From CAZYHS01 sp964647545 (GTDB lineage Bacteria; UBA10199; GCA-002796325; 1-14-0-20-49-13), in the NCBI GenBank assembly GCA_964647545.1, contig CAZYHS010000013.1:1-54756 (forward strand): a stretch of DNA of 54,756 bases, given 5' to 3'. Positions 16,166-24,526 of this stretch are shown piece after piece. The position numbers and the translations under genes were made by a program. How positions within the stretch are numbered: the stretch's first letter is position 1; each line of letters starts with the position of its first letter. Below the pieces are notes generated by a model. It had not been told where the DNA came from. It saw only the letters and a list, made by a program, of their open reading frames with translations, and did no database searches.

Positions 16166-17311
16166 ATGCAATCCGATAAACTTACAAAACTTCCACCTTA
16201 CCTGTTCGCCGAGCTCGACCGCAAAAAACGAGAGCTTCGCGCAAAAGGGGCGGACGTTATCGACTTGTCGATCGGCGACCCCGATATCCCGACGCCGAAA
16301 CACATAATCGACGCGTTGGTTGAAGCCGCGCGTGATCCGGCGTTTCATAGATATCCGCCTTACAACGGTACCGAAGAATTTCGCGTCTCCGCCGTGAATT
16401 ATTTAAAGAGGAGAAGCGGCGTAAATTTAGACCCCGCAAGCGAAGTGCTGACGCTCATAGGCTCGAAAGAGGGGATTGCCCACTCGCCGTTTGCGTTTAT
16501 AAATTCTGGCGACGTTGTCTTGGTTCCTTCACCGGGTTATCCGGTCTATTCGACCTCGACAATTCTTGCCGGCGGGGTTCCGTACGAAATGCCGCTGAAA
16601 AAAGAGAACGGCTTTTTGCCCGACCTTAACGCAATCCCGCAGGACGTCCTGAAAAAAGCAAAGCTGCTTTTCATTAACTACCCGAACAACCCGACCTCTG
16701 CGATCGCAACAAAGGAATTTTTTGAAGAGGTCGTCGAGTTCGGTCGCAGGCATAAGCTTCTAATTTGTCACGACGCCGCCTACATCGAAATGGTTTACGA
16801 CGGCTATAAGGCACCTAGCATTCTGGAGATCGACGGCGCTAAAGACGTCGCGATAGAATTTTGGTCCCACTCAAAGACCTACAATATGACCGGCTGGCGT
16901 TTGGGATTTGCCGCCGGAAATGCAAAAGCGCTTGCAGCTTTGGGCAAAATCAAAACCAACATCGACTCCAGCGCCACCGCATTTGTTCAGCACGCCGGCG
17001 CGGTTGCGATGAACGAAAGCCAGCAATGTGTTAAAGATGCCTGCGAGATTTACAAGAAACGCCGCGATATTTTATGTCCGGCCCTCACAAAGGCCGGCTT
17101 GAAATTTATCACCCCGAAGGCGACCTTCTATATCTGGTTTGAAGAGCCAAAACCCGATTTTGCCTCCTATGTCCTTGAAAAGGCACACGTTGCCATTACC
17201 CCGGGGCTTGGATTCGGTAGTTTTGGCAAGGGCTACGTCCGCTTTTCTCTTTCGGCGCCGACTGAGAGGATTGAAGCCGCCGTCGAAAGAATCGCAAATC
17301 TCTCAATCTAA
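16166..17311 (+). CDS. dapL: LL-diaminopimelate aminotransferase
   Basis: Transfers an amino group from glutamate straight onto tetrahydrodipicolinate, giving LL-diaminopimelate in one step and bypassing the DapD/C/E route. The 381-residue fold-type I PLP enzyme shows IDLSIGDPDIPTP, the tyrosine-rich YPPYNGTEEFR, INYPNNPTSAIA, CHDAAYIEM and the PLP lysine motif SHSKTYNMTGWRLGF. These fit the DapL group better than aspartate aminotransferases. The open frame extends upstream into dapB, but the ATG at 16166, 2 bases after the dapB stop, gives the normal N-terminus. With dapF, dapA and dapB it completes the route from aspartate semialdehyde to meso-diaminopimelate. Confidence 0.93.
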   Translation: MQSDKLTKLPPYLFAELDRKKRELRAKGADVIDLSIGDPDIPTPKHIIDALVEAARDPAFHRYPPYNGTEEFRVSAVNYLKRRSGVNLDPASEVLTLIGSKEGIAHSPFAFINSGDVVLVPSPGYPVYSTSTILAGGVPYEMPLKKENGFLPDLNAIPQDVLKKAKLLFINYPNNPTSAIATKEFFEEVVEFGRRHKLLICHDAAYIEMVYDGYKAPSILEIDGAKDVAIEFWSHSKTYNMTGWRLGFAAGNAKALAALGKIKTNIDSSATAFVQHAGAVAMNESQQCVKDACEIYKKRRDILCPALTKAGLKFITPKATFYIWFEEPKPDFASYVLEKAHVAITPGLGFGSFGKGYVRFSLSAPTERIEAAVERIANLSI

Positions 17312-17388
17312 TTTCGTAGAATTTCGTATTTACAGCCAAAGGTGCGCGTGCTAACTCTCGCCGCATAACGTTTAAGCGCGGAGGGTTT

Positions 17389-18366
17389 ATGAGCGGATTT
17401 GATTTAAGATTTATGTGGCGGCCGACAACAACGGAGCAAGCTGTTCAGTTTGGCGGAGCGCTCGCGAAGAATTCTTGGGTGTCGGGCGTTGTGGCGGGGA
17501 TAGCCAATCCGTATTTGGGGCTTGCGTTCATAGGCGGAGCTTTGCTGGAAAGTTGCTCTTCGGCCTCTTCGTCGGCTGATGTTGTTTCGGCCGACATTAA
17601 ATATCCTCCCGATAATTACGTTAAAGATGTTCCTAAAACCGAAATCGCGGATGCTTCGGAACAAAAAGATTACTTTGAAGATTCGGAAGTTCGCGACCTT
17701 TATGATTTGCGAGAAATTTACGATGCGCTTGAAATAAAAGATTCGTTCGAGTTGCTCGACTCGACCCCCGAACTTATCGACCTTTCACCGGACAAAATTA
17801 CCGACGCCGAAGTCGATGCAGCAGATTTTTTTGAGCTGTCGGATTTGACCGATACATCGCCGGACGAAACAGGAATTACAGACTCGACCCCCGATGTCAT
17901 AGAACCCGAAGTTTGCAACATTACCGGTGCATCGTCAAAGTTCATTGTCATGAAAGGTTTTGCCGACCCCGAAATGGTGCTGCCCCTTTCGCTGACTGAA
18001 TTCCTTGCGGAGCTGACCCCTGCAAATCCGCCGTTCGAGTCGGTCTATGTTTCTCTTGTTGTTTACAACTTGGGAGACGCAATCCTTCCCGAAGATGAAA
18101 ATGGGCTTAAACTTTGCTACCACGGCTACGGGGTAAGCACTTGCGCGGCAGACATTTCGCATGAGCTATCATGCGACGATGAGCTCGCATATCAGTACGG
18201 CCCCGTCTCTTCTTTGGGGCATTATGGCTGGGAGACGGCCGTCAACGGCGCGTGGCTGGAAGTGGTGCAACAAAGCTCACAATACGGACTGACGATCTAC
18301 GCCGACCCGCTGGATACCGAAAGTTGCTATTCTTTGTTCAACACATTCGCGTGTGAATATTTATGA
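17389..18366 (+). CDS. Putative surface lipoprotein with acidic linker, function unknown
   Basis: A 325-residue protein preceded by GGAGG. A hydrophobic stretch (about residues 36-54) ends in ALLESC. This resembles a lipobox with Cys56, though the 35 residues before it are longer than a normal lipoprotein signal. After the cysteine come Ser-rich residues, then about 120 residues dominated by Asp, Glu, Ser, Thr and Pro. Such flexible acidic linkers are common in deltaproteobacterial surface lipoproteins. The C-terminal domain (about 180-325) holds six cysteines that could form disulfides and has no family I recognise. It follows dapL by 77 bases and overlaps folK by four bases (ATGA), so it is probably co-transcribed with folK. 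Confidence 0.7.
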   Translation: MSGFDLRFMWRPTTTEQAVQFGGALAKNSWVSGVVAGIANPYLGLAFIGGALLESCSSASSSADVVSADIKYPPDNYVKDVPKTEIADASEQKDYFEDSEVRDLYDLREIYDALEIKDSFELLDSTPELIDLSPDKITDAEVDAADFFELSDLTDTSPDETGITDSTPDVIEPEVCNITGASSKFIVMKGFADPEMVLPLSLTEFLAELTPANPPFESVYVSLVVYNLGDAILPEDENGLKLCYHGYGVSTCAADISHELSCDDELAYQYGPVSSLGHYGWETAVNGAWLEVVQQSSQYGLTIYADPLDTESCYSLFNTFACEYL

Positions 18367-18848
18367 AACAAAGAGTTTTCATAGGCCTTGGTTCGAATTT
18401 AGGAGACCGGAGAAAAAATCTGGAAGATGCCATCAGGCGTCTTGAAAAAACCTCCGGCGTGAGCGTTGTCGCAAGTTCTGGTTTTTATGAAACAACGCCG
18501 GTAAAAACACCTGAACAAATTCGTGCCCACGAAAAGATTCCAAATTTTTTCAACGCGGCGGCCGAAATCGAAACCGAACTTTCATGCGAAAAATTGTTGG
18601 GGCTGCTTCAAAAAATCGAAGAAGAGATGGGGCGCGTTAGAAGCGGCAAAAAATGGGAGCCGCGAATTATCGATCTCGACATTATTTTTTACGGCACGCA
18701 GGTTACCTACGAAGCAAATCTTAAGATCCCCCATCCGGAGGCGCACAAACGGCGGTTTGTGCTCGAACCCCTTTGCGACATCGCGCCTGAGTTTGTCCAT
18801 CCCGTTCAAAAGAAAAAAATAAGCCAGCTCATAAGCGAGCTGGCTTAA
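18363..18848 (+). CDS. folK: 2-amino-4-hydroxy-6-hydroxymethyldihydropteridine pyrophosphokinase
   Basis: Pyrophosphorylates the pterin precursor in folate synthesis. The 161 residues have usual length and the family signatures: N-terminal FIGLGSNLGDR, then KWEPRIIDLDIIFYG with the Mg-binding Asp pair, and IPHPEAHKRRFVLEPL. The start codon overlaps the stop of the upstream lipoprotein gene (ATGA). The last codons lie inside a hairpin that forms the terminator of the convergent mglA-like gene. Confidence 0.95.
   Translation: MKQRVFIGLGSNLGDRRKNLEDAIRRLEKTSGVSVVASSGFYETTPVKTPEQIRAHEKIPNFFNAAAEIETELSCEKLLGLLQKIEEEMGRVRSGKKWEPRIIDLDIIFYGTQVTYEANLKIPHPEAHKRRFVLEPLCDIAPEFVHPVQKKKISQLISELA
18821..18846 (-). 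terminator. Intrinsic terminator of the mglA-like gene, inside the 3' end of folK
   Basis: AAGCCAGCTC (18821-18830) pairs perfectly with GAGCTGGCTT (18837-18846) around a six-base loop. Read on the minus strand, the hairpin is followed by TTATTTTTTTC, a U-rich tail that fits termination of the gene ending at 18869. On the plus strand the same bases encode the last residues of FolK. Confidence 0.75.
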
Positions 18849-18868
18849 AATTCACACTAAGTTGAAAA

Positions 18869-19459
18869 TTACTGACACGCCTTTTTAAGATCGAACAGCA
18901 CCTTTGTCGATATCGCGCGGAAAGCGTCAAAGACCCCTTCGCCCGTTTTGGCGACGGTTTCAAAGTCGGGAACTCCGTGTTTATTCAAAAGTGTGCGAAG
19001 TTCCGAAAGGGGCGCCGCATTTTGCAGGTCGCGTTTATTGTACTGGATGACCATAGGGACTTCGGAAATTTCGATCCCCTCGGCCTTTAAAATCGATTGA
19101 AGCTCTCTAAGGCTTGAAAGATTTGCCTCGGCTTTTTCAAGCTGGCTGTCGGCGACCAGCACAACGCCATCCACACCTTTGGAAATAATTTTGCGGTTCG
19201 CCTCGTATGCGACTTCGCCCGGCACCGTGTAGAGGTGAAGATGAATTGTGTAATCCTTTATTTTACCGATGGTTACCGGAATGAAATCGAAATAAAGGGT
19301 CTTGTCGTCTTCACTTGTGAGACTGATCATGTCCCCTTTTGTGTCTTTGCGAATTTCGCCGCAAAGGTAGCGAAGACTGGTCGATTTGCCGCAGCGCGGT
19401 GGTCCGTAATAGACTATCTTGCAGTTAATTTCTTTGTTTTTTTCGTTTATGAATGCCAT
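18869..19459 (-). CDS. MglA-like small GTPase with altered catalytic residues
   Basis: Homologue of the gliding and polarity GTPase MglA. Counting from the ATG at 19459 (MAFIN), positions match my recollection of Myxococcus MglA without gaps: REINCKIVYYG-like start, P-loop GPPRCGKST at 19-27, HLYTVPG at 75-81, and the guanine-specific NKRD motif. The TTG-started extension to 19498 is less likely because MglA begins with MSFIN. Two residues that drive hydrolysis in MglA, Arg53 and Gln82, are Lys53 and Glu82 here. The C-terminal TGEGVFDA is conserved. No mglB-like (roadblock) gene is in the window. It probably acts as a molecular switch, but its GTPase cycle may be slow or differently activated. 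Confidence 0.88.
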   Translation of the reverse strand: MAFINEKNKEINCKIVYYGPPRCGKSTSLRYLCGEIRKDTKGDMISLTSEDDKTLYFDFIPVTIGKIKDYTIHLHLYTVPGEVAYEANRKIISKGVDGVVLVADSQLEKAEANLSSLRELQSILKAEGIEISEVPMVIQYNKRDLQNAAPLSELRTLLNKHGVPDFETVAKTGEGVFDAFRAISTKVLFDLKKACQ

Positions 19460-19518
19460 AAGTGCGGAAATTTTATTGGTTTTCTTAGACCTTGTCAAAG
19501 AAACATTTAATTTTATTT

Positions 19519-20166
19519 ATGACCGGAAAGCCTTTGCATAATCGCCATGTGCTTATCACCTGCGGCCCGACTCGGGAATATATCGATCCGGTTCGCTATA
19601 TTTCTAACGATTCAAGCGGAATTATGGGGGCCGCGCTGGCAAGGGCCGCGCTAAAATCGGGGGCGCGTGTCACCGTTATATGCGGGCCGGTTACATGCAA
19701 GTTTCCTGCGGCGGCAAAAAAAATAGATGTCGTGAGCGCGGAGGAGATGTTTTCCGCAGTAAAGAAGTTTTTTCCGGGAGCCGACATTTTTATAAGCGCC
19801 GCGGCTGTCGCCGATTTCAGACCGGTCAAAGTCGCAACCAAAAAGATTAAAAAAGATAATTTCAAGAAATCGATCGTGCTCAAGCTTGTGAGAAACCCCG
19901 ATATTCTTGCATGGGCTGCGTCGCGCAAAAACGCAAACCAGTCGGTTTTAGGATTTGCTCTGGAGACCGAGCACCTAATTGACAACGCCCGAAAAAAGCT
20001 TTTTTCAAAAGGCTGCGACGCCATCGCGGCCAACATGCAAAGTTCTATCGCCTCCAAAAATACGGAAATTTTTTTCATCACAAGCTCCTCGCAAACCCGC
20101 ATCAGCGGCACAAAAGAAGTAGTCGCTTCAAAAATTGTAAAACAGTTGACTTGCTTTTGCAAATAA
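19519..20166 (+). CDS. coaB: Phosphopantothenate-cysteine ligase (stand-alone CoaB domain)
   Basis: Joins cysteine to 4'-phosphopantothenate in coenzyme A synthesis. The 215 residues correspond to the C-terminal half of the usual CoaBC (Dfp) fusion: HVLITCGPTREYIDPVRYISNDSSG at the start, ISAAAVADFRP in the middle, then the KIKK lysines and LGFALET. No CoaC decarboxylase domain is attached or adjacent, so CoaC must be elsewhere. Starts: the ATG at 19519 puts the conserved core ten residues in. A TTG at 19492 is also in frame. Neither has a clear Shine-Dalgarno. It diverges from the mglA-like gene across about 60 bases. Confidence 0.88.
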   Translation: MTGKPLHNRHVLITCGPTREYIDPVRYISNDSSGIMGAALARAALKSGARVTVICGPVTCKFPAAAKKIDVVSAEEMFSAVKKFFPGADIFISAAAVADFRPVKVATKKIKKDNFKKSIVLKLVRNPDILAWAASRKNANQSVLGFALETEHLIDNARKKLFSKGCDAIAANMQSSIASKNTEIFFITSSSQTRISGTKEVVASKIVKQLTCFCK

Positions 20167-20232
20167 GGCTTATCAGGCAAAACTGGCCTAGTGGCACCTA
20201 AGCCGCGTCGGGCCAAATTTCCGGAGGCGTCT

Positions 20233-21531
20233 ATGGCACTTTTTTCTGAAAGAACGCACATGATCGACACAGAAAATGCGTTCAAAGTAGGCCCCTACAT
20301 TATCGAGGCCGAAAAAACCGGCAACCATGTGATTCGCTGCAACCTTGGCGAACCCGACTTTGCGCTTCCAAAGCACATCGTAAACGCCATCAAGGCCGCG
20401 CTCGATAAAGATATGACGCACTATTGCGACCCGCAGGGGATTTTGCCGCTGCGTGAGGCAATCGCAAACGACATCAGCGCAACCCGCGGCTTGAAGATCA
20501 CGCCCGATCGCGTTGTTGTTTTTCCCGGCGGGAAGCCGCCGATCGGTTTGTGCCAGCAAACTTACTGCAACCCCGGCGATGAAATTATCTATCCGTCGCC
20601 CGGATTTCCGATTTACGAATCATTTATCAGGTACATTGGCGCTAAGCCTGTTCCTCTTCACCTCGATGAAGAGCGCGGTTTCAGTTTTAGCGCGAAAGAT
20701 CTGGAACCGCTCATTACAAACCGCACCAAACTTATTTATTTGAACTTCCCGTCGAACCCGACAGGCGGAGTTGCGACAAAAGAGCAGCTCGAAGAAATTG
20801 CGGCGGTCATTAAAAGCAAGGCTAGCCCCGACGTGCGCATCTATTCGGACGAAATTTACGAGCACATTTTATTTGATGGCGCAAAGCTCCATTCGATAGC
20901 CAGCGTGGACGGGATGGAGAAAAATACGATCATCGTCAGCGGCGCATCGAAGAGCTATTCGTGGACCGGCGGCCGTATCGGTTGGGCGGTTTTCCCGACG
21001 GTTGAAGAGGCTCTGACCTTCAAAAACGTTAACATAAATTATTTTTCGTGCATTCCGGCTTACAATCAGATGGGGGCGGTCGAAGCCATCACAAGCCCCG
21101 AAAGCAAAAAGTCGATTGCAACGATGGTCGCCGCGTTTCAGGAGAGGCGCGACATTGTTGTTGCAGGTCTGAATAAAATCGCCGGCATCAAATGCCAAAA
21201 GCCGGGTGGCGCGTTCTATGTCTTCCCTAACATCGGCGGTGTTTGCGAAAGCATCGGCGCGGTCGAGGCGTTCAACAATTTGCCATCCGACATTAAACAG
21301 AAGAGCAGCCCATCGACACTTTTCCAGATGTTCCTTTTGTTTAAATATTTTGTCGCGACGATGGACAGAAAATCGTTCGGACGCATCGGCAGCGAAGGAA
21401 AGCATTACTTGAGGCTTTCAATTGCAACAGGCAAAGACGAATTAATCGAAGCCCTTAAGCGAATTGAAGAGGCATCAAAAGATAAAGCCGGATTTGCGGC
21501 GTTCGTTCGCGAAGGCAAGAGGCTCTACTAA
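20233..21531 (+). CDS. Class I/II PLP-dependent aminotransferase (aspartate-aminotransferase-like)
   Basis: A 432-residue fold-type I aminotransferase. Motifs in order: NLGEPDFALPKHI, FPGGKPPIGL, PSPGFPIYESF, NFPSNPTGG with the PLP-binding Asn, YSDEIYE, the PLP lysine in SGASKSYSWTGGRIGW, and the substrate-carboxylate Arg in HYLRLSIA. Aspartate or a related amino acid is the likely donor, but the sequence cannot fix specificity. I chose the ATG at 20233 because GGAGG lies six bases upstream; the frame is open further upstream from 20191. The region near residue 350 (RIxxFNNLPSDIKQKSS type) is longer than in typical family members. It lies 14 bases before the transketolase-like gene and is probably in the same operon. 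Confidence 0.85.
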   Translation: MALFSERTHMIDTENAFKVGPYIIEAEKTGNHVIRCNLGEPDFALPKHIVNAIKAALDKDMTHYCDPQGILPLREAIANDISATRGLKITPDRVVVFPGGKPPIGLCQQTYCNPGDEIIYPSPGFPIYESFIRYIGAKPVPLHLDEERGFSFSAKDLEPLITNRTKLIYLNFPSNPTGGVATKEQLEEIAAVIKSKASPDVRIYSDEIYEHILFDGAKLHSIASVDGMEKNTIIVSGASKSYSWTGGRIGWAVFPTVEEALTFKNVNINYFSCIPAYNQMGAVEAITSPESKKSIATMVAAFQERRDIVVAGLNKIAGIKCQKPGGAFYVFPNIGGVCESIGAVEAFNNLPSDIKQKSSPSTLFQMFLLFKYFVATMDRKSFGRIGSEGKHYLRLSIATGKDELIEALKRIEEASKDKAGFAAFVREGKRLY

Positions 21532-21545
21532 CCTCGGAGAAAATA

Positions 21546-23738
21546 ATGGAACTGAAATTCGGAAAAAGACGTGCGCAGGTTTTAAACGTTGCCGACCACA
21601 TTGACAGGATTGATATTTCCACCGACGAAATCGCCCACTTCGAATATTACGATCTGATGTATCGCACNNNNNNNNNNNNNNNNNNNNNNNNNNNNNNNNN
21701 NNNNNNNNNNNNNNNNNNNNNNNNNNNNNNNNNNNNNNNNNNNNNNNNNNNNNNNNNNNNNNNNNNNGGCTTTAGAAGAAACCCGACCGCCGAAACAAAA
21801 CTTTTCAAGGAGCACAAAGCAAAAGCGCTTGACGGACATCCGGCTCCGTCAACTCCGTTCGTTAAACTTTCTACCGGCGCGTCAGGCGTTGGAATTGCCA
21901 CTTCGTTCGGTTTGGCTATGGGAGCAATTGACTATTTCGGCGCAGAGAACGCTCCGCACGTTCACGTTATCGAAGGCGAGGGCGGCATGACGCCGGGACG
22001 CGTGAGCGAGGCATTTTCGTTTGCCGCGACCAGCGGATTGAAAAATCTAGTCTGCCACATCGACTGGAATCAGGCGTCGATCGATTCAAACCATGTTTGC
22101 CGCGACGGTCAAGCCGCCGGCGACTATGTTCAGTGGGACCCGATCGAATACGCCTACTTGCACGACTGGAACGTGATTGTCGTTCCGGACGGAAAAGATC
22201 TCAGGCAGGTGTTTGTCGCGCAAAAGCTTTTGAACGAACTTAAGAACGATCAGCCGACCGCAATTGTCTATCGCACGGTCAAAGGCTGGCAGTACGGAAT
22301 TGAAGGACGCGCGTCACACGGCGCCGGCCACAAGTTCTGCAGCGAAGGCTACTATGCCGCAATTCGCGCTGCGGAAGAGGCGACCGGCATTCAATTCCCG
22401 CGTTTTGACGGCGACGCATCTCCCGACAATGTAGAAAAATATTATTACGACACCCTTTTGACTATCAGAAAAATGGTCGCTCACAAGGTTGAGACCGCCA
22501 AGTTCATGGCGTCGAAAATTGAAGCCTCGAAAAAACGCCTTGCTTCACTTAACCGCAAGCCAAGAAGCGAAGCTCCAAATGTCGAAGCTGTTTACGACAA
22601 GTCGAAATTTTCTATCGAGAACGTTCCGGCCGAGTTGCAGTTGAAGGTCGGCGACACAACAACACTTCGCGGTGTTTTGGGCGACGTCCTTCATTATTAT
22701 AACAAGGCAAGCGGCGGCGCGTTCCTTTCGTCGTCGGCCGATTTGCTTGGCTCAACGAGCGTCACAAATATTTACAAGGGGTTCGCCGAAGGTTTCTATC
22801 ATTCGTCGGCCCGTCCTCTTGCGCGCGCAATGTCGATCGGCGGCATTTGCGAAGATGCGATGGGCGGAGTTATCAGCGGCGTGTCGTCGTTTGGAAAACA
22901 TATCGGCGTCGGCTCGTCGTACGCAGCGTTCATTGTGGCGCTTCAGCACATCACAATGCGTTTGCACGGCATTGGACAGCAGGCGAGGGTCGCTGCGTTT
23001 GGCGGCAAATATCGTCCATTTATTTCAATCGGTGCGCACACAGGTCTTAAGACCGGCGAAGATGGCCCGACACACGCCGACCCGCAGGCGCTGCAAATTG
23101 TTCAGGAAAACTTTCCAAACGGCGTTTTATTGAGCCTGACTCCATGGGACCCTCAGGAAATTTGGGCGCTGGTTACGGCTGCGCTTCAGGCAAGACCTTG
23201 CGTGATAGTTCCGTTTGTCACACGGCCGAACGAAAAAGTTTTGGATCGTGCGAAACTTGGACTTGCACCGGTCTCGGCTGCCGCCAAGGGCGTTTATTTA
23301 CTTCGTGCCGCCGACAAGGCAAAACCGGCCAGCGGCACGATCGTGTTGCAGGAGTCGGGAGTATCTTACACCTTCATCGAAGAGGTTCTGCCGAAGCTTT
23401 TGGCCGACGGTTTGAATCCCAACATTTATTATGTGGCGAGCGCCGAACTTTTCGACATGTTGCCACACGCAGAGCAAGAAGCTATTTTCCCGACCAAGCT
23501 TCGCGCCGAGGCGATGGGCGTCACCGGCTTTACGCTTCCGACGCTTTATAAGTTTGTGACCGGAGAAAAGGGACGTGCCGCAAGTCTGCACCCGTTCATG
23601 AAGGGGCACTACATGGGAAGCGGTCAGGCTCACAANNNNNNNNNNNNNNNNNNNNNNNNNNNNNNNNNNNNNNNNNNNNNNNNNNNNNNNNNNNNNNNNN
23701 NNNNNNNNNNNNNNNNNNNNNNNNNNNNNNNNNNNTAG
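21546..23738 (+). CDS. Transketolase-like TPP enzyme, interrupted by two assembly gaps
   Basis: Thiamine diphosphate enzyme of the transketolase group, expected to move two-carbon ketol units in the pentose phosphate pathway. The TPP site is visible as GEGGMTPGR followed 23 residues later by DWNQASID. The pyrimidine domain shows GGAFLSSSADLLG, a substrate-side GAHTGLKTGEDGPTHADPQ block and a C-terminal transketolase domain. Exactly 100 N occupy 21668-21767 and 23636-23735, so true gap sizes are unknown. The frame is consistent across both as drawn, and a TAG closes it at 23736-23738. Part of the N-terminus and the last residues are missing. The GEG in place of the usual GDG and the unusual spacing suggest a divergent subfamily. 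Upstream is the aminotransferase gene. Confidence 0.8.
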   Translation: MELKFGKRRAQVLNVADHIDRIDISTDEIAHFEYYDLMYRXXXXXXXXXXXXXXXXXXXXXXXXXXXXXXXXXXGFRRNPTAETKLFKEHKAKALDGHPAPSTPFVKLSTGASGVGIATSFGLAMGAIDYFGAENAPHVHVIEGEGGMTPGRVSEAFSFAATSGLKNLVCHIDWNQASIDSNHVCRDGQAAGDYVQWDPIEYAYLHDWNVIVVPDGKDLRQVFVAQKLLNELKNDQPTAIVYRTVKGWQYGIEGRASHGAGHKFCSEGYYAAIRAAEEATGIQFPRFDGDASPDNVEKYYYDTLLTIRKMVAHKVETAKFMASKIEASKKRLASLNRKPRSEAPNVEAVYDKSKFSIENVPAELQLKVGDTTTLRGVLGDVLHYYNKASGGAFLSSSADLLGSTSVTNIYKGFAEGFYHSSARPLARAMSIGGICEDAMGGVISGVSSFGKHIGVGSSYAAFIVALQHITMRLHGIGQQARVAAFGGKYRPFISIGAHTGLKTGEDGPTHADPQALQIVQENFPNGVLLSLTPWDPQEIWALVTAALQARPCVIVPFVTRPNEKVLDRAKLGLAPVSAAAKGVYLLRAADKAKPASGTIVLQESGVSYTFIEEVLPKLLADGLNPNIYYVASAELFDMLPHAEQEAIFPTKLRAEAMGVTGFTLPTLYKFVTGEKGRAASLHPFMKGHYMGSGQAHXXXXXXXXXXXXXXXXXXXXXXXXXXXXXXXXXX
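21668..21767. other. Assembly gap (100 N)
   Basis: Exactly 100 unknown bases inside the N-terminal part of the transketolase-like gene. The round number marks a scaffold gap of undetermined true length. Confidence 0.98.
23636..23735. other. Assembly gap (100 N)
   Basis: Exactly 100 unknown bases at the 3' end of the same transketolase-like gene. The end of the coding sequence and its stop are therefore uncertain. Confidence 0.98.
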
Positions 23739-23747
23739 ACACAAAAA

Positions 23748-23783
23748 AACCTTAAGCGGCTCTAGCGCCACTTAAGGTTTTTT
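23748..23783 (+). terminator. Bidirectional intrinsic terminator after the transketolase-like gene
   Basis: AACCTTAAG (23748-23756) pairs with CTTAAGGTT (23771-23779), with an inner GGC/GCC pairing, followed by TTTTTTATTT. On the minus strand the hairpin is followed by seven T. It can therefore also end the convergent small gene at 23809-24114. Confidence 0.85.
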
Positions 23784-23808
23784 ATTTGATAGACTAAAAC
23801 TTCTCTAA

Positions 23809-24114
23809 TTAGCGAAAAAGTTTGTAAATTGAGCTGTTTGCGAGCGCGTTAGCATCCGTTGTGAATCCAAGAAGCTGCTCAATTGGGTTATTTTCACATT
23901 TACAATATGCATTGATGAGGTCGTGCTCGCCAATGTTCAAACGCTGGGCCACTATGTACGCATTTTTACGTTCAGCGCCGATTTCGTTAAATATAATCAT
24001 TTCGCCAGTCGGCTTGCTGGGAGATTTTTCCTGCACAAGGCCTTTCAGAAATTCTACTCCTGCGCTAAGTGTTGGATACTCTGCCTTGAAACTACCGATC
24101 GTTGGGCTATCCAT
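23809..24114 (-). CDS. Small protein of unknown function (101 aa)
   Basis: A 101-residue protein with a strong AAAGGAG Shine-Dalgarno before its ATG, which makes it a convincing gene. No signal peptide or membrane segment is visible. The first 30 residues (FKAEYPTLSAGVEFLKGL) and the central part (AERKNAYIVAQRLNIGEHDLI) look helical, and two cysteines lie in YCKCEN. I recognise no family. It stands alone, convergent with the transketolase-like gene, sharing its terminator, and followed upstream by a 412-base gene-free region. Confidence 0.65.
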   Translation of the reverse strand: MDSPTIGSFKAEYPTLSAGVEFLKGLVQEKSPSKPTGEMIIFNEIGAERKNAYIVAQRLNIGEHDLINAYCKCENNPIEQLLGFTTDANALANSSIYKLFR

Positions 24115-24127
24115 ATTTTCTCCTTTG

Positions 24128-24526
24128 GTTAATTTGTTTTTCTCTTTGTGTCGATGTTATCGGACACACTCTAAGCTAGTTGCTAACTTTTTATATCAAA
24201 TCTAATTTTTTCACATTTATTTGCTGCTTGGAGTGCGTTATCTTCGGCTCTTTCGTCGATAACCTATTAATAATATTAGCTTATTTAATACAAAAACTTG
24301 ATTAAATCTCCTATTCTGACCGGCTTATCAAGCTAAATGGGGTCCCACTTTGGGGTCGCATCACCCCCAAATTCGCTCAGATAATTATCCGGCGCGCTAA
24401 AATCTCTTCTAAATCAATAAGATATGCATTTGTCCGCATGGCACAGCATTTGCTTTACTAATACCCCAGTTGGCGCTCGGAAGTAGTATCCGAGTTAAAT
24501 CAAACATTATTTAAGGGGGTAGCCAG
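24128..24526. other. Gene-free AT-rich region
   Basis: About 400 bases with no convincing gene on either strand. It contains the presumed promoters of the divergent small gene and lytic transglycosylase. It also shares the 13-mer TAATAATATTAGC (24268-24280) with the palindrome upstream of the 1637-residue gene. A short repeated motif, GGGGTC, occurs twice near 24340-24357. I see no RNA gene or mobile-element ends. Confidence 0.5.

Noticed and set aside
24128..24526. Possible CRISPR or mobile element in the gene-free region
   Set aside because: No regularly spaced repeats, terminal inverted repeats or transposase fragments were found.
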